Source: Algoriphagus terrigena DSM 22685
GTDB lineage: Bacteria > Bacteroidota > Bacteroidia > Cytophagales > Cyclobacteriaceae
Assembly (NCBI RefSeq): GCF_000429445.1
Contig: NZ_AUBW01000015.1
Span: 1-64,000, forward strand
Direction of reading: 5' to 3'
DNA length: 64,000 bases
Under the pieces are notes generated by a model. It saw nothing but the letters and a program-made list of their open reading frames with translations, was not told where the DNA came from and did not search any database. A program made the position numbers and the translations under genes. Shown piece by piece: positions 24,952 to 33,130 of the stretch (the stretch's first letter is position 1; each line of letters starts with the position of its first letter).

Positions 24952-25626
24952 ATGCGATTCAAAAACTATTCAGGATTAATGTTGGTGACGGCTTTGGGCT
25001 GGACATCCTGCATCAGCCCTCCAGATAACTATCCGAGCGTTCCTGAAATCGAATTTTCGACAATCGAATATGTGCAAACTTCCGGGCAGGACTCTCTAAA
25101 CATCAGTGTGGACTTTAAAGACGCAGAGGGTGATTTGGGTCTTTCTGCTACGGATGTCAATCCTCCCTTCAATCCTCTTTTTTACAAACGGGATGCAGCC
25201 GGAAATCTCATCACCTATTCCAATCGTCCGCCTGAGGCACCTTCATACAATCCTATTGATTGGGAAGTGGATCCGTTGGTCAACAATGTAGAAGTGAAAG
25301 ACACGGTCTGGGTGGAAGTAAACGAAGATCAATACAACATCTTCGTGCGGTTTTATATCAAGAGAAACGGCCAATTTACTGAATTCAAATGGCAGGATCC
25401 GCCATTCTACACCACATTCAACGGTCGATTTCCGAGAGTCCTCACCTCGGAGGAAGGGCAGGCGGTAGAAGGCAATATCAAGTATCGAATGCTGTCCTCG
25501 GGTTGGGAGTCAATCTTCCGAACAGACACGCTCCGCATTGATGTGGAGATCCAAGACCGAGCCCTCAATCGAAGCAACCAAGTCTCGAGTCCGGAGATCA
25601 CGCTCAGGCAGATCACCAGAAACTGA
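24952..25626 (+). CDS. Lipoprotein of unknown function, Ig-like
   Basis: A 224-residue protein with signal MRFKNYSGLMLVTALGWTSC and lipidation at Cys20. The mature part carries ISVDFKDAEGDLGLSATD, a sequence recurring in Bacteroidota lipoproteins, and a beta-sandwich-like pattern ending DVEIQDRALNRSNQVSSPEITL, which resembles an Ig/fibronectin-type fold. No function is known. It lies alone between divergent and convergent neighbours. A bidirectional terminator closes it. Confidence 0.72.
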   Translation: MRFKNYSGLMLVTALGWTSCISPPDNYPSVPEIEFSTIEYVQTSGQDSLNISVDFKDAEGDLGLSATDVNPPFNPLFYKRDAAGNLITYSNRPPEAPSYNPIDWEVDPLVNNVEVKDTVWVEVNEDQYNIFVRFYIKRNGQFTEFKWQDPPFYTTFNGRFPRVLTSEEGQAVEGNIKYRMLSSGWESIFRTDTLRIDVEIQDRALNRSNQVSSPEITLRQITRN

Positions 25627-25627
25627 T

Positions 25628-25665
25628 AACGACAAAGCCCCCGAAGTTTCGGGGGCTTTGTCGTT
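25628..25665. terminator. Bidirectional terminator, lipoprotein / E1 gene
   Basis: AACGACAAAGCCCCCGAA pairs with a matching right arm ending CTTTGTCGTT around a 2-4 nt loop, a perfect 16-18 bp stem. It lies between two converging genes and its right end overlaps the E1 stop codon by 2 nt. Confidence 0.82.
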
Positions 25666-28078
25666 AGATGACCGGATACTTTTTCGGATTGGCCTCGTGC
25701 ATCATGCGATAGGCCTTTTCTGTCACGTCATCGACGCTTGGCTTGGAAAAATAATCTCCATCAGAAGAATAGGCCGGACGATGAGCTCTAGCGGCGATCG
25801 TCTGTGGCTCGGAATCCAAGTGTTTGAAAATCCCCTGCTCGTCCATCACTTGCTGAAGCATAAATGCGGAAGCTCCGCCGGGAACGTCCTCGTCGGCAAA
25901 GATGACCCGATTGGTCTTCTGAATCGACTGGCCGATCACGCCGTAGGTGTCAAACGGCAAGAGTGTCTGCACGTCAATCACCTCTACGGAGATGCCGATT
26001 TCCGCTAACTCCTCGGCAGCGTCCAGGACAATCCTGCACATACTGCCGTAGGTGACGATGGTCAAATCACGGCCTTCACGAAGGATCTCAGGCTTTCCTA
26101 GAGCTACAGTGTATTCGCCCAGATTGGTGGGCATCTTTTCTTTCAGCCGGTATCCGTTCAGACATTCCACCATGATGGCGGGTTCGTCAGACTCCAGCAG
26201 CGTTTTATACATCCCTGCGGCTTGCGTCATATCTCTCGGTACGCAGACCACCATGCCTCTCAGTGAAGAGAGAATCATCCCCATCGGAGAACCCGAATGC
26301 CATACGCCCTCCAGTCGGTGACCTCTCGTCCGGACGATCAAAGGAGCTTTTTGCCCTCCCTTGGTTCGGTACAACAAGGACGCCAGATCATCTGACAGCA
26401 TCTGCAAACCATAAAGCAAATAGTCGAGGTATTGAATCTCTGCGACTGGTCTCAAGCCCCGGAGCGCGGTGCCGATCCCCTGCCCGATGATCGTACATTC
26501 TCTGATTCCTGTGTCAGCGACTCTTTGCTCACCGTACTTAGCCTGCAGACCCGCAAACGCCTGATTCACGTCTCCTATCTTCCCGACGTCTTCGCCGAAA
26601 GCAAAGAAGCGGGGGTCATGTTCCAGGGTATAATCGAAAAAAGCCTGGAGGATCTCACGTCCGTCTACCAGATGGGATTTCTCATCGTAGGTGGCTGGGA
26701 TTTCTTTCACTTTGCCTACCGCCCATTCCGAATGACTATATAAGTGACTATTGTAGCGGTCAAAATTCTTTGCCTCCTGATCCTTGTACCAAGTTCTGAG
26801 GTTTCCTTTGACGGCGTCGGAGTCAAACCGTAAGGCAAGCAGCGCCTTCCTCACAGCGGTGACCGCATCCTTGCGGACAGGATTGATTGTCTTGGAAAGG
26901 TCGTCCGCCAGTTGGAGCAAGACCACCTTTCTGGTGCTTTTTTCGCCAGTGGATCTCAGCAAGCCAACGACTTCCTGAATTTCATTTTTTATCTCGCCGG
27001 AAAACGTGTTCCAAGCGGCTTCTTTTTGCTTTTTAACGTCTGCTTTTGCCTCGCTTTCGATTTGGTCCAAAACCTCATCTTTGGCAATCCCTGCGGAAAT
27101 AATGTAGTCCCGGAACTTGCCGATGCAGTCCCAGTCCTTCTCCCACTGCAGACGTTCGGCGGACTTATAGCGTTCGTGAGAGCCAGAGGTCGAGTGCCCC
27201 TGAGGCTGAGTCATCTCGTCGACGTGGATCAGGACAGGTACGTGCTCCTTTCGAGCCAGCTGCCCGGCATGCTTGAACGCTTGCACCAGTCCTTCGTAAT
27301 CCCAGCCTTTTACCCGGAGAATTTCGATTCCTTTCTCGGTTTCGTTTCGCTGAAAACCCATTAAAACCTCAGAGATGCTTCCTTTGGTCGTATGAAATTC
27401 GTTCGGCACCGAAATGCCGTATTCGTCATCCCAAATCGAAATCACCATCGGCACCTGCATAACGCCAGCGGCATTGATGGACTCGAAAAACATCCCTTCA
27501 GAAGTCGATGCATTTCCGATCGTCCCCCAAGCAACCTCATTTCCATTGGTCGAGAATTGCGGTAACACTTTCAGTCCTTTGTTTTCCCTGAAGAGCTTGG
27601 ACGCATAGGCCAAACCCAGCAGTTTGGGCATCTGAGCAGCTGTAGGTGAAATATCCGCAGCGGAATTGTAGCTTTTGGTGAGGTCCTTCCAGGAGCCGTC
27701 TTCATTGAGCGAACGGGTCGCAAAGTGTCCGTTCATCAATCGGCCCGCGCTGGCTGGCTCCGCATTCACATCCGCATGAGCATATAATTGCGCGAAATAT
27801 TGCTGAACGCTCAACTCGCCGAGGGCGAGCATAAAAGTCTGATCCCGGTAATATCCAGATCTGAAATCACCGATCTGAAAAGCCTTGGCCATTGCAATCT
27901 GGGCCAGTTCCTTGCCGTCGCCAAAAATCCCAAATTTCGCTTTTCCCATGAAGACTTCCTTTCTCCCCATCAGGGAAGCGTGCCGGCTGGTCACCGCCAC
28001 CCTGAAGTCGTTGAGGATTTCTTCTTTGCTAACTAGGGGTTCTTCAGGAGACTGTGGATAGGATTTGGTAATTGCCAT
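25664..28078 (-). CDS. Thiamine-diphosphate 2-oxoacid dehydrogenase E1, alpha and beta fused
   Basis: Decarboxylates a 2-oxoacid and transfers the acyl group to a lipoyl E2. The 804-residue protein fuses both chains. The alpha part (about 1-360) has the ThDP site around WGTIGNASTSEGMFFESINAAG and IWDDEYGIS. The beta part (about 470-804) has FFAFGEDVGKIGDVNQAFAGL, RECTIIGQGIGTALRGLRPVAEIQY and the C-terminal AEDVPGGASAFMLQQVMDE. A branched-chain 2-oxoacid substrate is the most common assignment for this fused form in Bacteroidota, but pyruvate cannot be excluded. A consensus promoter lies at 28136-28166. No E2 or E3 gene is near. Confidence 0.9.
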   Translation of the reverse strand: MAITKSYPQSPEEPLVSKEEILNDFRVAVTSRHASLMGRKEVFMGKAKFGIFGDGKELAQIAMAKAFQIGDFRSGYYRDQTFMLALGELSVQQYFAQLYAHADVNAEPASAGRLMNGHFATRSLNEDGSWKDLTKSYNSAADISPTAAQMPKLLGLAYASKLFRENKGLKVLPQFSTNGNEVAWGTIGNASTSEGMFFESINAAGVMQVPMVISIWDDEYGISVPNEFHTTKGSISEVLMGFQRNETEKGIEILRVKGWDYEGLVQAFKHAGQLARKEHVPVLIHVDEMTQPQGHSTSGSHERYKSAERLQWEKDWDCIGKFRDYIISAGIAKDEVLDQIESEAKADVKKQKEAAWNTFSGEIKNEIQEVVGLLRSTGEKSTRKVVLLQLADDLSKTINPVRKDAVTAVRKALLALRFDSDAVKGNLRTWYKDQEAKNFDRYNSHLYSHSEWAVGKVKEIPATYDEKSHLVDGREILQAFFDYTLEHDPRFFAFGEDVGKIGDVNQAFAGLQAKYGEQRVADTGIRECTIIGQGIGTALRGLRPVAEIQYLDYLLYGLQMLSDDLASLLYRTKGGQKAPLIVRTRGHRLEGVWHSGSPMGMILSSLRGMVVCVPRDMTQAAGMYKTLLESDEPAIMVECLNGYRLKEKMPTNLGEYTVALGKPEILREGRDLTIVTYGSMCRIVLDAAEELAEIGISVEVIDVQTLLPFDTYGVIGQSIQKTNRVIFADEDVPGGASAFMLQQVMDEQGIFKHLDSEPQTIAARAHRPAYSSDGDYFSKPSVDDVTEKAYRMMHEANPKKYPVI

Positions 28079-28135
28079 AAGCGATTAGGAATCTAAATGT
28101 TGCTTTAGGTGGAATATTCAGCTCTTAAGTATCTT

Positions 28136-28166
28136 CAAAAATAGCCAAAATAGATTTTGATGCAAA
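28136..28166 (-). promoter_or_regulatory. Consensus Bacteroidota promoter of the E1 gene
   Basis: On the minus strand TTTG (28166-28163) is followed after exactly 19 bp by TATTTTTG (28143-28136). This is an exact match to the Bacteroidota primary sigma consensus TTTG-N19-TAnnTTTG. Transcription would start near 28130, giving a leader of about 50 nt. Confidence 0.7.
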
Positions 28167-28449
28167 TTTCGCCTTTACATTTTAACAATCAAAAATTTCG
28201 AATGAATTGTCATATTTTCACTATTTTGAAATATTATTTGGAAATTTATCAACAGACAACCTATTTACTTGAAGATCAAAAATTCGGGAAAATCGATAGA
28301 AGAAAACATTTTTGGATAATTATTTTAGAATTGTGGCTTTTCGAAAAATTAAATCTTGGAATATTCTATATCCTCAGCATAAAAAATGAAATAAACTATC
28401 GAAAAACGGCTTTTGCCAATCACATACCAAATACTATTTTTTAAATGGC

Positions 28450-28479
28450 TTTATGGAAAGTCATTGCTTATTATCTTTG
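28450..28479 (+). promoter_or_regulatory. Promoter of alanine dehydrogenase
   Basis: TATCTTTG at 28472-28479 matches TAnnTTTG exactly; TTTA (28450-28453) lies 18 bp upstream as a near -33 element. Transcription would begin near 28486, leaving a 25-nt leader before the ATG at 28511. Confidence 0.62.
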
Positions 28480-28510
28480 CCACCAGAATTCAAATCCAAA
28501 TAGCAGAGCC

Positions 28511-29626
28511 ATGATAATAGGAGTTCCGAAAGAAATCAAAAACAATGAAAACCGGGTGGCTCTAACGCCTGCCGGTGCCAAAGAACTGATCAAGAGAGGT
28601 CATACCGTTTATGTTCAACATACTGCAGGTGACGGAAGCGGTTTTCCAGACGCTGAGTATGAGCTCGCCGGAGCAAAGATTCTTCCTACTATCGAAGCTA
28701 CCTATCAGATCGCAGAGATGATCATGAAAGTGAAAGAGCCGATCGAATCTGAATACAAACTGATCAAAGAGGGTCAACTCCTGTTTACTTATTTTCACTT
28801 TGCATCCTACGAGCCATTAACCAACGCAATGATCGAAAGCAAGGCAACTTGCCTGGCATACGAGACGGTCGAAAAGACGGACAGAAGTCTTCCGCTACTG
28901 GTTCCTATGTCAGAAGTGGCAGGTAGAATGGCCATCCAGAAGGGTGCTAACTACCTGGAAAAACCTTTGAAAGGCCGTGGAATCTTACTTGGTGGCGTAC
29001 CCGGCGTACTTCCTGCCAAAGTCCTGATCCTCGGTGGTGGCATCGTCGGTACCCAAGCTGCCTGGATGGCTGCCGGACTCGGTGCAGACGTGACGATCAT
29101 GGATGTGTCTCTTCCGCGGATGAGATACCTCGCCGACGTCATGCCAGCTAACGTAAAAACTATGATGTCCAACGAATACAATGTGCGTACCTTGATCAAG
29201 GACGCGGATTTGATCGTTGGAGCGGTGTTGATCCCAGGTGCAAAAGCACCTCACTTGATCACCCGTGACATGCTGAAAGACATGAAGCCGGGAACTGTGT
29301 TGGTGGATGTAGCAGTCGATCAAGGTGGCTGTATCGAAACTTGCCGACCAACTACCCACGAAAACCCAACTTATATTATCGACGACGTGGTTCACTATTG
29401 CGTAGCGAATATGCCGGGTGCGGTTCCTTACACTTCCACTTTGGCATTGACCAACGCCACTTTGCCTTATGCAATTCAGTTGGCAGACAAAGGATGGAAA
29501 AAAGCCGCTCAGGACAATGCTGACCTAGTACCGGGGCTCAATGTGATCAACGGTGACGTGGTGTATCAGGCTGTGGCCGAGGCTTTCAATCTGCCTTACA
29601 CTCCTGTCGAAAAATACTTGGCTTAA
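28511..29626 (+). CDS. ald: Alanine dehydrogenase
   Basis: Interconverts L-alanine and pyruvate plus ammonia with NAD(H), in the cytosol. The 371-residue protein is full length. Visible marks are MIIGVPKEIKNNENRVALTP (1-20), Lys75 in VKEP, His96 in FHFAS (both active-site residues in the family), and the NAD site LILGGGIVGTQAAWMAAGLGADV (about 172-194). The ATG at 28511 is chosen because a -7 box lies between it and an earlier in-frame ATG at 28445. Divergent from the E1 gene; a terminator follows. Confidence 0.96.
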   Translation: MIIGVPKEIKNNENRVALTPAGAKELIKRGHTVYVQHTAGDGSGFPDAEYELAGAKILPTIEATYQIAEMIMKVKEPIESEYKLIKEGQLLFTYFHFASYEPLTNAMIESKATCLAYETVEKTDRSLPLLVPMSEVAGRMAIQKGANYLEKPLKGRGILLGGVPGVLPAKVLILGGGIVGTQAAWMAAGLGADVTIMDVSLPRMRYLADVMPANVKTMMSNEYNVRTLIKDADLIVGAVLIPGAKAPHLITRDMLKDMKPGTVLVDVAVDQGGCIETCRPTTHENPTYIIDDVVHYCVANMPGAVPYTSTLALTNATLPYAIQLADKGWKKAAQDNADLVPGLNVINGDVVYQAVAEAFNLPYTPVEKYLA

Positions 29627-29648
29627 TCTGGAAATGAATTCAAGTCAC

Positions 29649-29682
29649 AATCCCTTTGGTTAGCTCCAGAGGGATTTTTTTT
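29649..29682 (+). terminator. Intrinsic terminator of ald
   Basis: AATCCCTTTGG (29649-29659) pairs with CCAGAGGGATT (29666-29676) with one mismatch, followed by a run of eight T. Confidence 0.85.
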
Positions 29683-29808
29683 GGCTTTTTTCGATTTCTA
29701 ACCCTTCGGCAAAACCACTCTGTCGGAATCCACCCTACAGATTGTCGTTTTCTTACTGGTAGCCTTCGCCATTCCGGGATAACTTGGTAGGACTAAAATG
29801 TTACATTG

Positions 29809-30303
29809 ATGGAAGCATTCAACCCGCTCTTGATTCAATATGACCTCCACCAGAGGCTGTTCAATAACGTTCTGGATGGATTCTCGGATGAGGACACCAA
29901 CCGTCGCTTGGAGGGATTTCCTCAGGTCAATCATGTCAAATATCTGGCTGGGCACCTGCTCAACTCCCAGTACGGCATCGCCAAGATTGCAGGTCTGAGA
30001 CCTGAGGTTAAGTGGAATGAGCTCTTTGCCGTAATGGGACAATCCGAGGCAAAAGACGATATCACCTACCCCCGGATTGAGGAAATAATCGCGGAATGGA
30101 ACAATCTCTACCTGCCTGCCAGAGAGGGATTGATGAGGCTGACCGCAGATCAGCTCCGTGGTAAAGCGCCGAAGCCCTTTGATGCCGTATCGGATTCGCT
30201 GGGAGAGCTTTGGGCTTTTGTCAGCCATCATCAGGCCTATCATATCGGCCAAATCGGAATCTTAAGACGTGCATTTGGCAAAGCAGCGATGAGCTATACC
30301 TGA
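29809..30303 (+). CDS. DinB-family protein
   Basis: A 164-residue four-helix-bundle protein of the DinB/YfiT group. A His in KYLAGHLLNSQYG (about 47) and two in FVSHHQAYHIGQIGILRR (about 139-155) form the metal-binding triad. Family members are metal-dependent thiol transferases (bacillithiol, mycothiol or glutathione) or of unknown activity; the thiol in this host cannot be told. The ATG at 29809 directly follows an in-frame TTG. It lies just upstream of the DUF899 gene on the same strand (60 bp apart). Confidence 0.82.
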   Translation: MEAFNPLLIQYDLHQRLFNNVLDGFSDEDTNRRLEGFPQVNHVKYLAGHLLNSQYGIAKIAGLRPEVKWNELFAVMGQSEAKDDITYPRIEEIIAEWNNLYLPAREGLMRLTADQLRGKAPKPFDAVSDSLGELWAFVSHHQAYHIGQIGILRRAFGKAAMSYT

Positions 30304-30363
30304 CAAAACAGTCCCAAAGCTGTATAATCTATCGTACTGTAACCACCATAAATATTAACCAAT

Positions 30364-31080
30364 ATGGACCACTGGGCAATTCCAAAGATCGTAAGCCGGG
30401 CGCAATGGCTTGATGAAAGAAGATCACTTCTGGAAAAAGAGAAAGCTGCAACCAGACAGCTGGATGCAGCCCGAGCAGCGCGTAGAAGGATGCCAATGGT
30501 GGAGGTGGAAACGGAATATGTCTTTGAGGGACCTGAAGGTGAACTATCACTATTGGATCTGTTTGAAGGGCGGCGGCAGCTCCTTGTCCACCACTTCATG
30601 TACTTTGATCATCCATCCAGATTCTGTCCGGGATGCTCCCTGGAGGCAAGCCAAAACTATAGTCGGATCTTGCAGGAGAAACTCCACAAAAAGAGTGTCA
30701 CATTGGTGGCGATCAGCCGTGCTCCTCTGGCGAGAATCCAGGAGGAGAAAGCAAGGAACGATTGGGACTTTCCATTCTACTCTTCCCAAAAAAGTGACTT
30801 TAACTACGACTTCCAAGCCACTGTGGATCCCAAGCGAAACATGGAGTATAATTATCAGGGGATCGATCTGAAGTCACTAAAGGATTATGAAGGAGATCTT
30901 CCCGCCAAAAGCGTCTTTCTCCGTGATGGAAACGCGATCTATCATACCTATTCTGCTTTCGCAAGGGGAACCGACCTGGTGGCCACGCACTACAACTATC
31001 TGGATCTGACACCTTATGGACGGCAGGAGTCATGGGAAGACTCCCCGGAAGGCTGGCCTCAAAACCAGACCTACGAGTAA
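30364..31080 (+). CDS. DUF899 thioredoxin-like protein
   Basis: A 238-residue protein with the DUF899 thioredoxin-like fold. HHFMYFDHPSRFCPGCS (about 75-92) provides a CPGC motif at the position of the thioredoxin CxxC, on a strand after LLVHH. VTLVAISRAPLARI (about 111-124) and YHTYSAFARGTDL (about 198-210) are also typical. Biochemical activity has not been established for the family. It follows the DinB gene by 60 bp and could share its transcript. Confidence 0.85.
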   Translation: MDHWAIPKIVSRAQWLDERRSLLEKEKAATRQLDAARAARRRMPMVEVETEYVFEGPEGELSLLDLFEGRRQLLVHHFMYFDHPSRFCPGCSLEASQNYSRILQEKLHKKSVTLVAISRAPLARIQEEKARNDWDFPFYSSQKSDFNYDFQATVDPKRNMEYNYQGIDLKSLKDYEGDLPAKSVFLRDGNAIYHTYSAFARGTDLVATHYNYLDLTPYGRQESWEDSPEGWPQNQTYE

Positions 31081-31159
31081 ACAACAGCCTGATTAGGGTC
31101 TCCCAAAGGTTTGTACATGCGCTATCGCCGAGGACCGGTCCGGATGGGTTGACTTCGCT

Positions 31160-32026
31160 TTACCTGTCTTTGCGGCCTTTTCCAGTCTGAAAAGACCGGA
31201 AAACATTGAAGCCCAAATGAATATCCCCATCGAAAAAATTTCCCTGGACCGGTGGCAAAAAGCCTGAAGGTGTCATTGCCGCTGAATTCGTGAAATGCAG
31301 CTGAAACACATGCCCTCCCGTATCGATGTCCACTCCCAATCCCATGGAATTGTTGCCTTCCAGTTGAGCCTGGGAGCTATAATAATATTCCCCGGTGATC
31401 CCGACCCGCTTGGATACCATCACTCTGCCCCCGACTCCAAGCAACAAGAGAGTATTCGGGATATCAGCCGTAGGCACCAGATTTTGATGAAGCAGGGATG
31501 GCATTAGCTGGATGGATACCGCGGGGCTCAATTTCCTGGCGATAAGGAGTTGGTTCACATAGCTCATTCTCCGTTGAGTGTTCATGGGGAGCTCCGGTCG
31601 CTTGAGCGTGTTGATGGACATATCAAATACCCAGGCGAGCGTCACGGGAAATCCATTCTTCTTTTGATCCAAAAAACGGAATTTGAGGTAGCTGTCATAC
31701 ACTTTGGAAAGGGAGTTGCGACCCAAACCTACGGATATCTGGTCTGAGAAGGCATACTCCAGCCCAAGGCGGATGTTCGCTTCATCCAAGCCGTATAAAT
31801 GATATGCTCCGGAATTTAGCCTGCCAAATCGGTGAGAAATCACCACGCCCAGATTGCCCTTTCCCCTCGTTTCCACCGATTGCCCGTTGATAATCCGGGT
31901 TCCTTTAAAAGTGGATCCCACCGGTTCTGGTTTTCCCTCAGGTTCCTTGAGTTGATCCAACAAATCCTGTCCCTGCAGGGACACCGAGATGATACTGAAG
32001 AAGATACAAAACCAGATTCTGATCAT
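31160..32026 (-). CDS. DUF5777-family outer-membrane beta-barrel protein
   Basis: A 288-residue protein with signal peptide MIRIWFCIFFSIISVSLQGQ. The mature part shows the alternating pattern of a beta-barrel (FRFLDQKKNGFPVTLAWVFDMSINT; GVGGRVMVSKRVGITGEYYYSSQ) and the conserved ISHRFGRLNSGAYHLYGLDEANIRLGLEYAFSD of DUF5777, near residues 63-96. It ends with a basic tail rather than the usual aromatic. It is the last gene of a three-gene set with YceI (6 nt away) and the cytochrome-like lipoprotein. A role in electron transport or metal handling is inferred from that context only. Confidence 0.82.
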   Translation of the reverse strand: MIRIWFCIFFSIISVSLQGQDLLDQLKEPEGKPEPVGSTFKGTRIINGQSVETRGKGNLGVVISHRFGRLNSGAYHLYGLDEANIRLGLEYAFSDQISVGLGRNSLSKVYDSYLKFRFLDQKKNGFPVTLAWVFDMSINTLKRPELPMNTQRRMSYVNQLLIARKLSPAVSIQLMPSLLHQNLVPTADIPNTLLLLGVGGRVMVSKRVGITGEYYYSSQAQLEGNNSMGLGVDIDTGGHVFQLHFTNSAAMTPSGFLPPVQGNFFDGDIHLGFNVFRSFQTGKGRKDR

Positions 32027-32032
32027 TTTTCT

Positions 32033-32563
32033 TTAGCGATTAAATTCAAATTTCACTGTCACCTCCACCTCCTCTGCGATATTCTGGAATAGAAGTGTCG
32101 GTATTTCGATCCCGTAATCCTCCAGTTTCACCCGAAACACCGCTTCCATCCAAAGCTTATTTCCCTCCTGGCGAATGGTGCCTGGCACCCTTACACTCTT
32201 CGTCACCCCGTGTATCTTCAGTTCCCCCTCGGCCTGAACCTGTCCCACGCTTTGCCCCGACACATAGCCAGAAACTTTTCCTACAAAGGTGGCCTCTGGG
32301 AAGCGGTCTGATTCCATGAAGTTTTCGTTGAAATGCTCCTGCATCAGGGACTTCCTGAATTCAAACTCCCTGATCGGGATTAAGAAGGCCACCTCAGTCG
32401 TATTTGGATCAAAGGCTCCACTCGCCTTTTCATTGATAGCCGTAATGTCCTCTATCGGCGCGCTGCTGAAGAAGCGAACATACCCCTGAACGGCACGAAG
32501 CTGTTGTGCCACGACCGTCCTGGCGCAGGTGAGCAGGAAAAGAAGGATGAGCAACCTTTTCAT
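32033..32563 (-). CDS. YceI-family periplasmic protein
   Basis: A 176-residue protein with signal peptide MKRLLILLFLLTCARTVVAQ. The mature domain is the YceI lipocalin-like barrel: FFSSAPIEDITAINEKASGAFD, then FRKSLMQEHFNENFMESDRFPEATFVGKV, then GELKIHGVTKSVRVPG. Family members bind isoprenoids such as quinone precursors. The start at 32563 is chosen since it begins the signal peptide; 17 codons upstream lack it. It lies between the cytochrome-like gene (84 nt) and DUF5777 (6 nt). Confidence 0.88.
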   Translation of the reverse strand: MKRLLILLFLLTCARTVVAQQLRAVQGYVRFFSSAPIEDITAINEKASGAFDPNTTEVAFLIPIREFEFRKSLMQEHFNENFMESDRFPEATFVGKVSGYVSGQSVGQVQAEGELKIHGVTKSVRVPGTIRQEGNKLWMEAVFRVKLEDYGIEIPTLLFQNIAEEVEVTVKFEFNR

Positions 32564-32647
32564 GTGTTTAACAATTTGGTTTTCAAAGGCCAATTCGATT
32601 CTCGCCAAGTCCAATCATCCGATTGAAGGCTGGCTCGATTTCATACC

Positions 32648-33040
32648 TCAGTTGTCATTAGCTCCGTTTTGCACCCAGCAAGCGATCGCTGCCTTCTGCT
32701 CAGCACTGAGCGAGGATCCCAATCCGGGAGGAGGCATGATACCACTTTGGGTGTTGGCGCGGATGAGGCTGGCGTTTTGGACAATGTTCGCTTTGACGGT
32801 GAAGTTCACTCTCCCGGTTCCGGCCACATGACAGCCCGAGACAGCACAGTTTTGCTGAATGATTGGAATAACATCCTGTGCCAAAGACACATCCTTGTCT
32901 TCGCAATCCTGGCTGGGCGTCGGTGGAGGAGGCAGAGCATCCTCGCTTTCCGAGGAGCAAGCCAAGAAGATTATCAAGCATACGGTACAGATCCAGGCGC
33001 CTGTCCAACTGATTGGGTTACTGATTTTCGAGCTGTTCAT
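32648..33040 (-). CDS. Cytochrome-c-like lipoprotein with CX4CH site
   Basis: A 130-residue protein. A single hydrophobic segment (GAWICTVCLIIFLACSS) ends with a lipobox, Cys28. A proline-rich linker (PPPPTPSQ) leads into a domain with IIQQNCAVSGCHVAG, where two Cys separated by four residues and followed by His give CX4CH in place of CxxCH; GIMPPPGLGSSLSAEQKAAIACWVQNGA supplies the Met of the axial ligand region. The layout is that of planctomycete-type small cytochromes. It heads the YceI-DUF5777 set. If heme is bound, the spacing is unusual and would need checking. Confidence 0.78.
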   Translation of the reverse strand: MNSSKISNPISWTGAWICTVCLIIFLACSSESEDALPPPPTPSQDCEDKDVSLAQDVIPIIQQNCAVSGCHVAGTGRVNFTVKANIVQNASLIRANTQSGIMPPPGLGSSLSAEQKAAIACWVQNGANDN

Positions 33041-33130
33041 AGGTTATATTTTTTACATTGAGCACATACTTTTCCTGCCACTGCCCTGATAAGGGAGTGT
33101 CCGGGATTCATTTCGATATAGATTCAGTGA

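Larger units (their letters stand above)
28079..28510. other. AT-rich divergent promoter region of E1 and alanine dehydrogenase
   Basis: This 430-bp stretch is far more AT-rich than its neighbours. It carries a good promoter for each flanking gene (separate entries). A 95-codon open frame with a TTG start (28157-28444) lies inside but has the composition of random AT-rich DNA and no family likeness. Confidence 0.6.

Noticed and set aside
24952..25626. Possible SusD or TonB-related function for the lipoprotein
   Set aside because: No SusC partner and no SusD motif; only a generic Ig-like pattern is seen.
28157..28444. 95-codon open frame with TTG start in the AT-rich spacer
   Set aside because: Composition is that of AT-rich non-coding DNA (many Ile, Phe, Lys, Asn), it covers the -33 region of the E1 promoter, and no family is recognised.
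28445..28510. Upstream ATG for alanine dehydrogenase
   Set aside because: A consensus -7 box lies between it and the ATG at 28511, and the conserved protein start is the latter.
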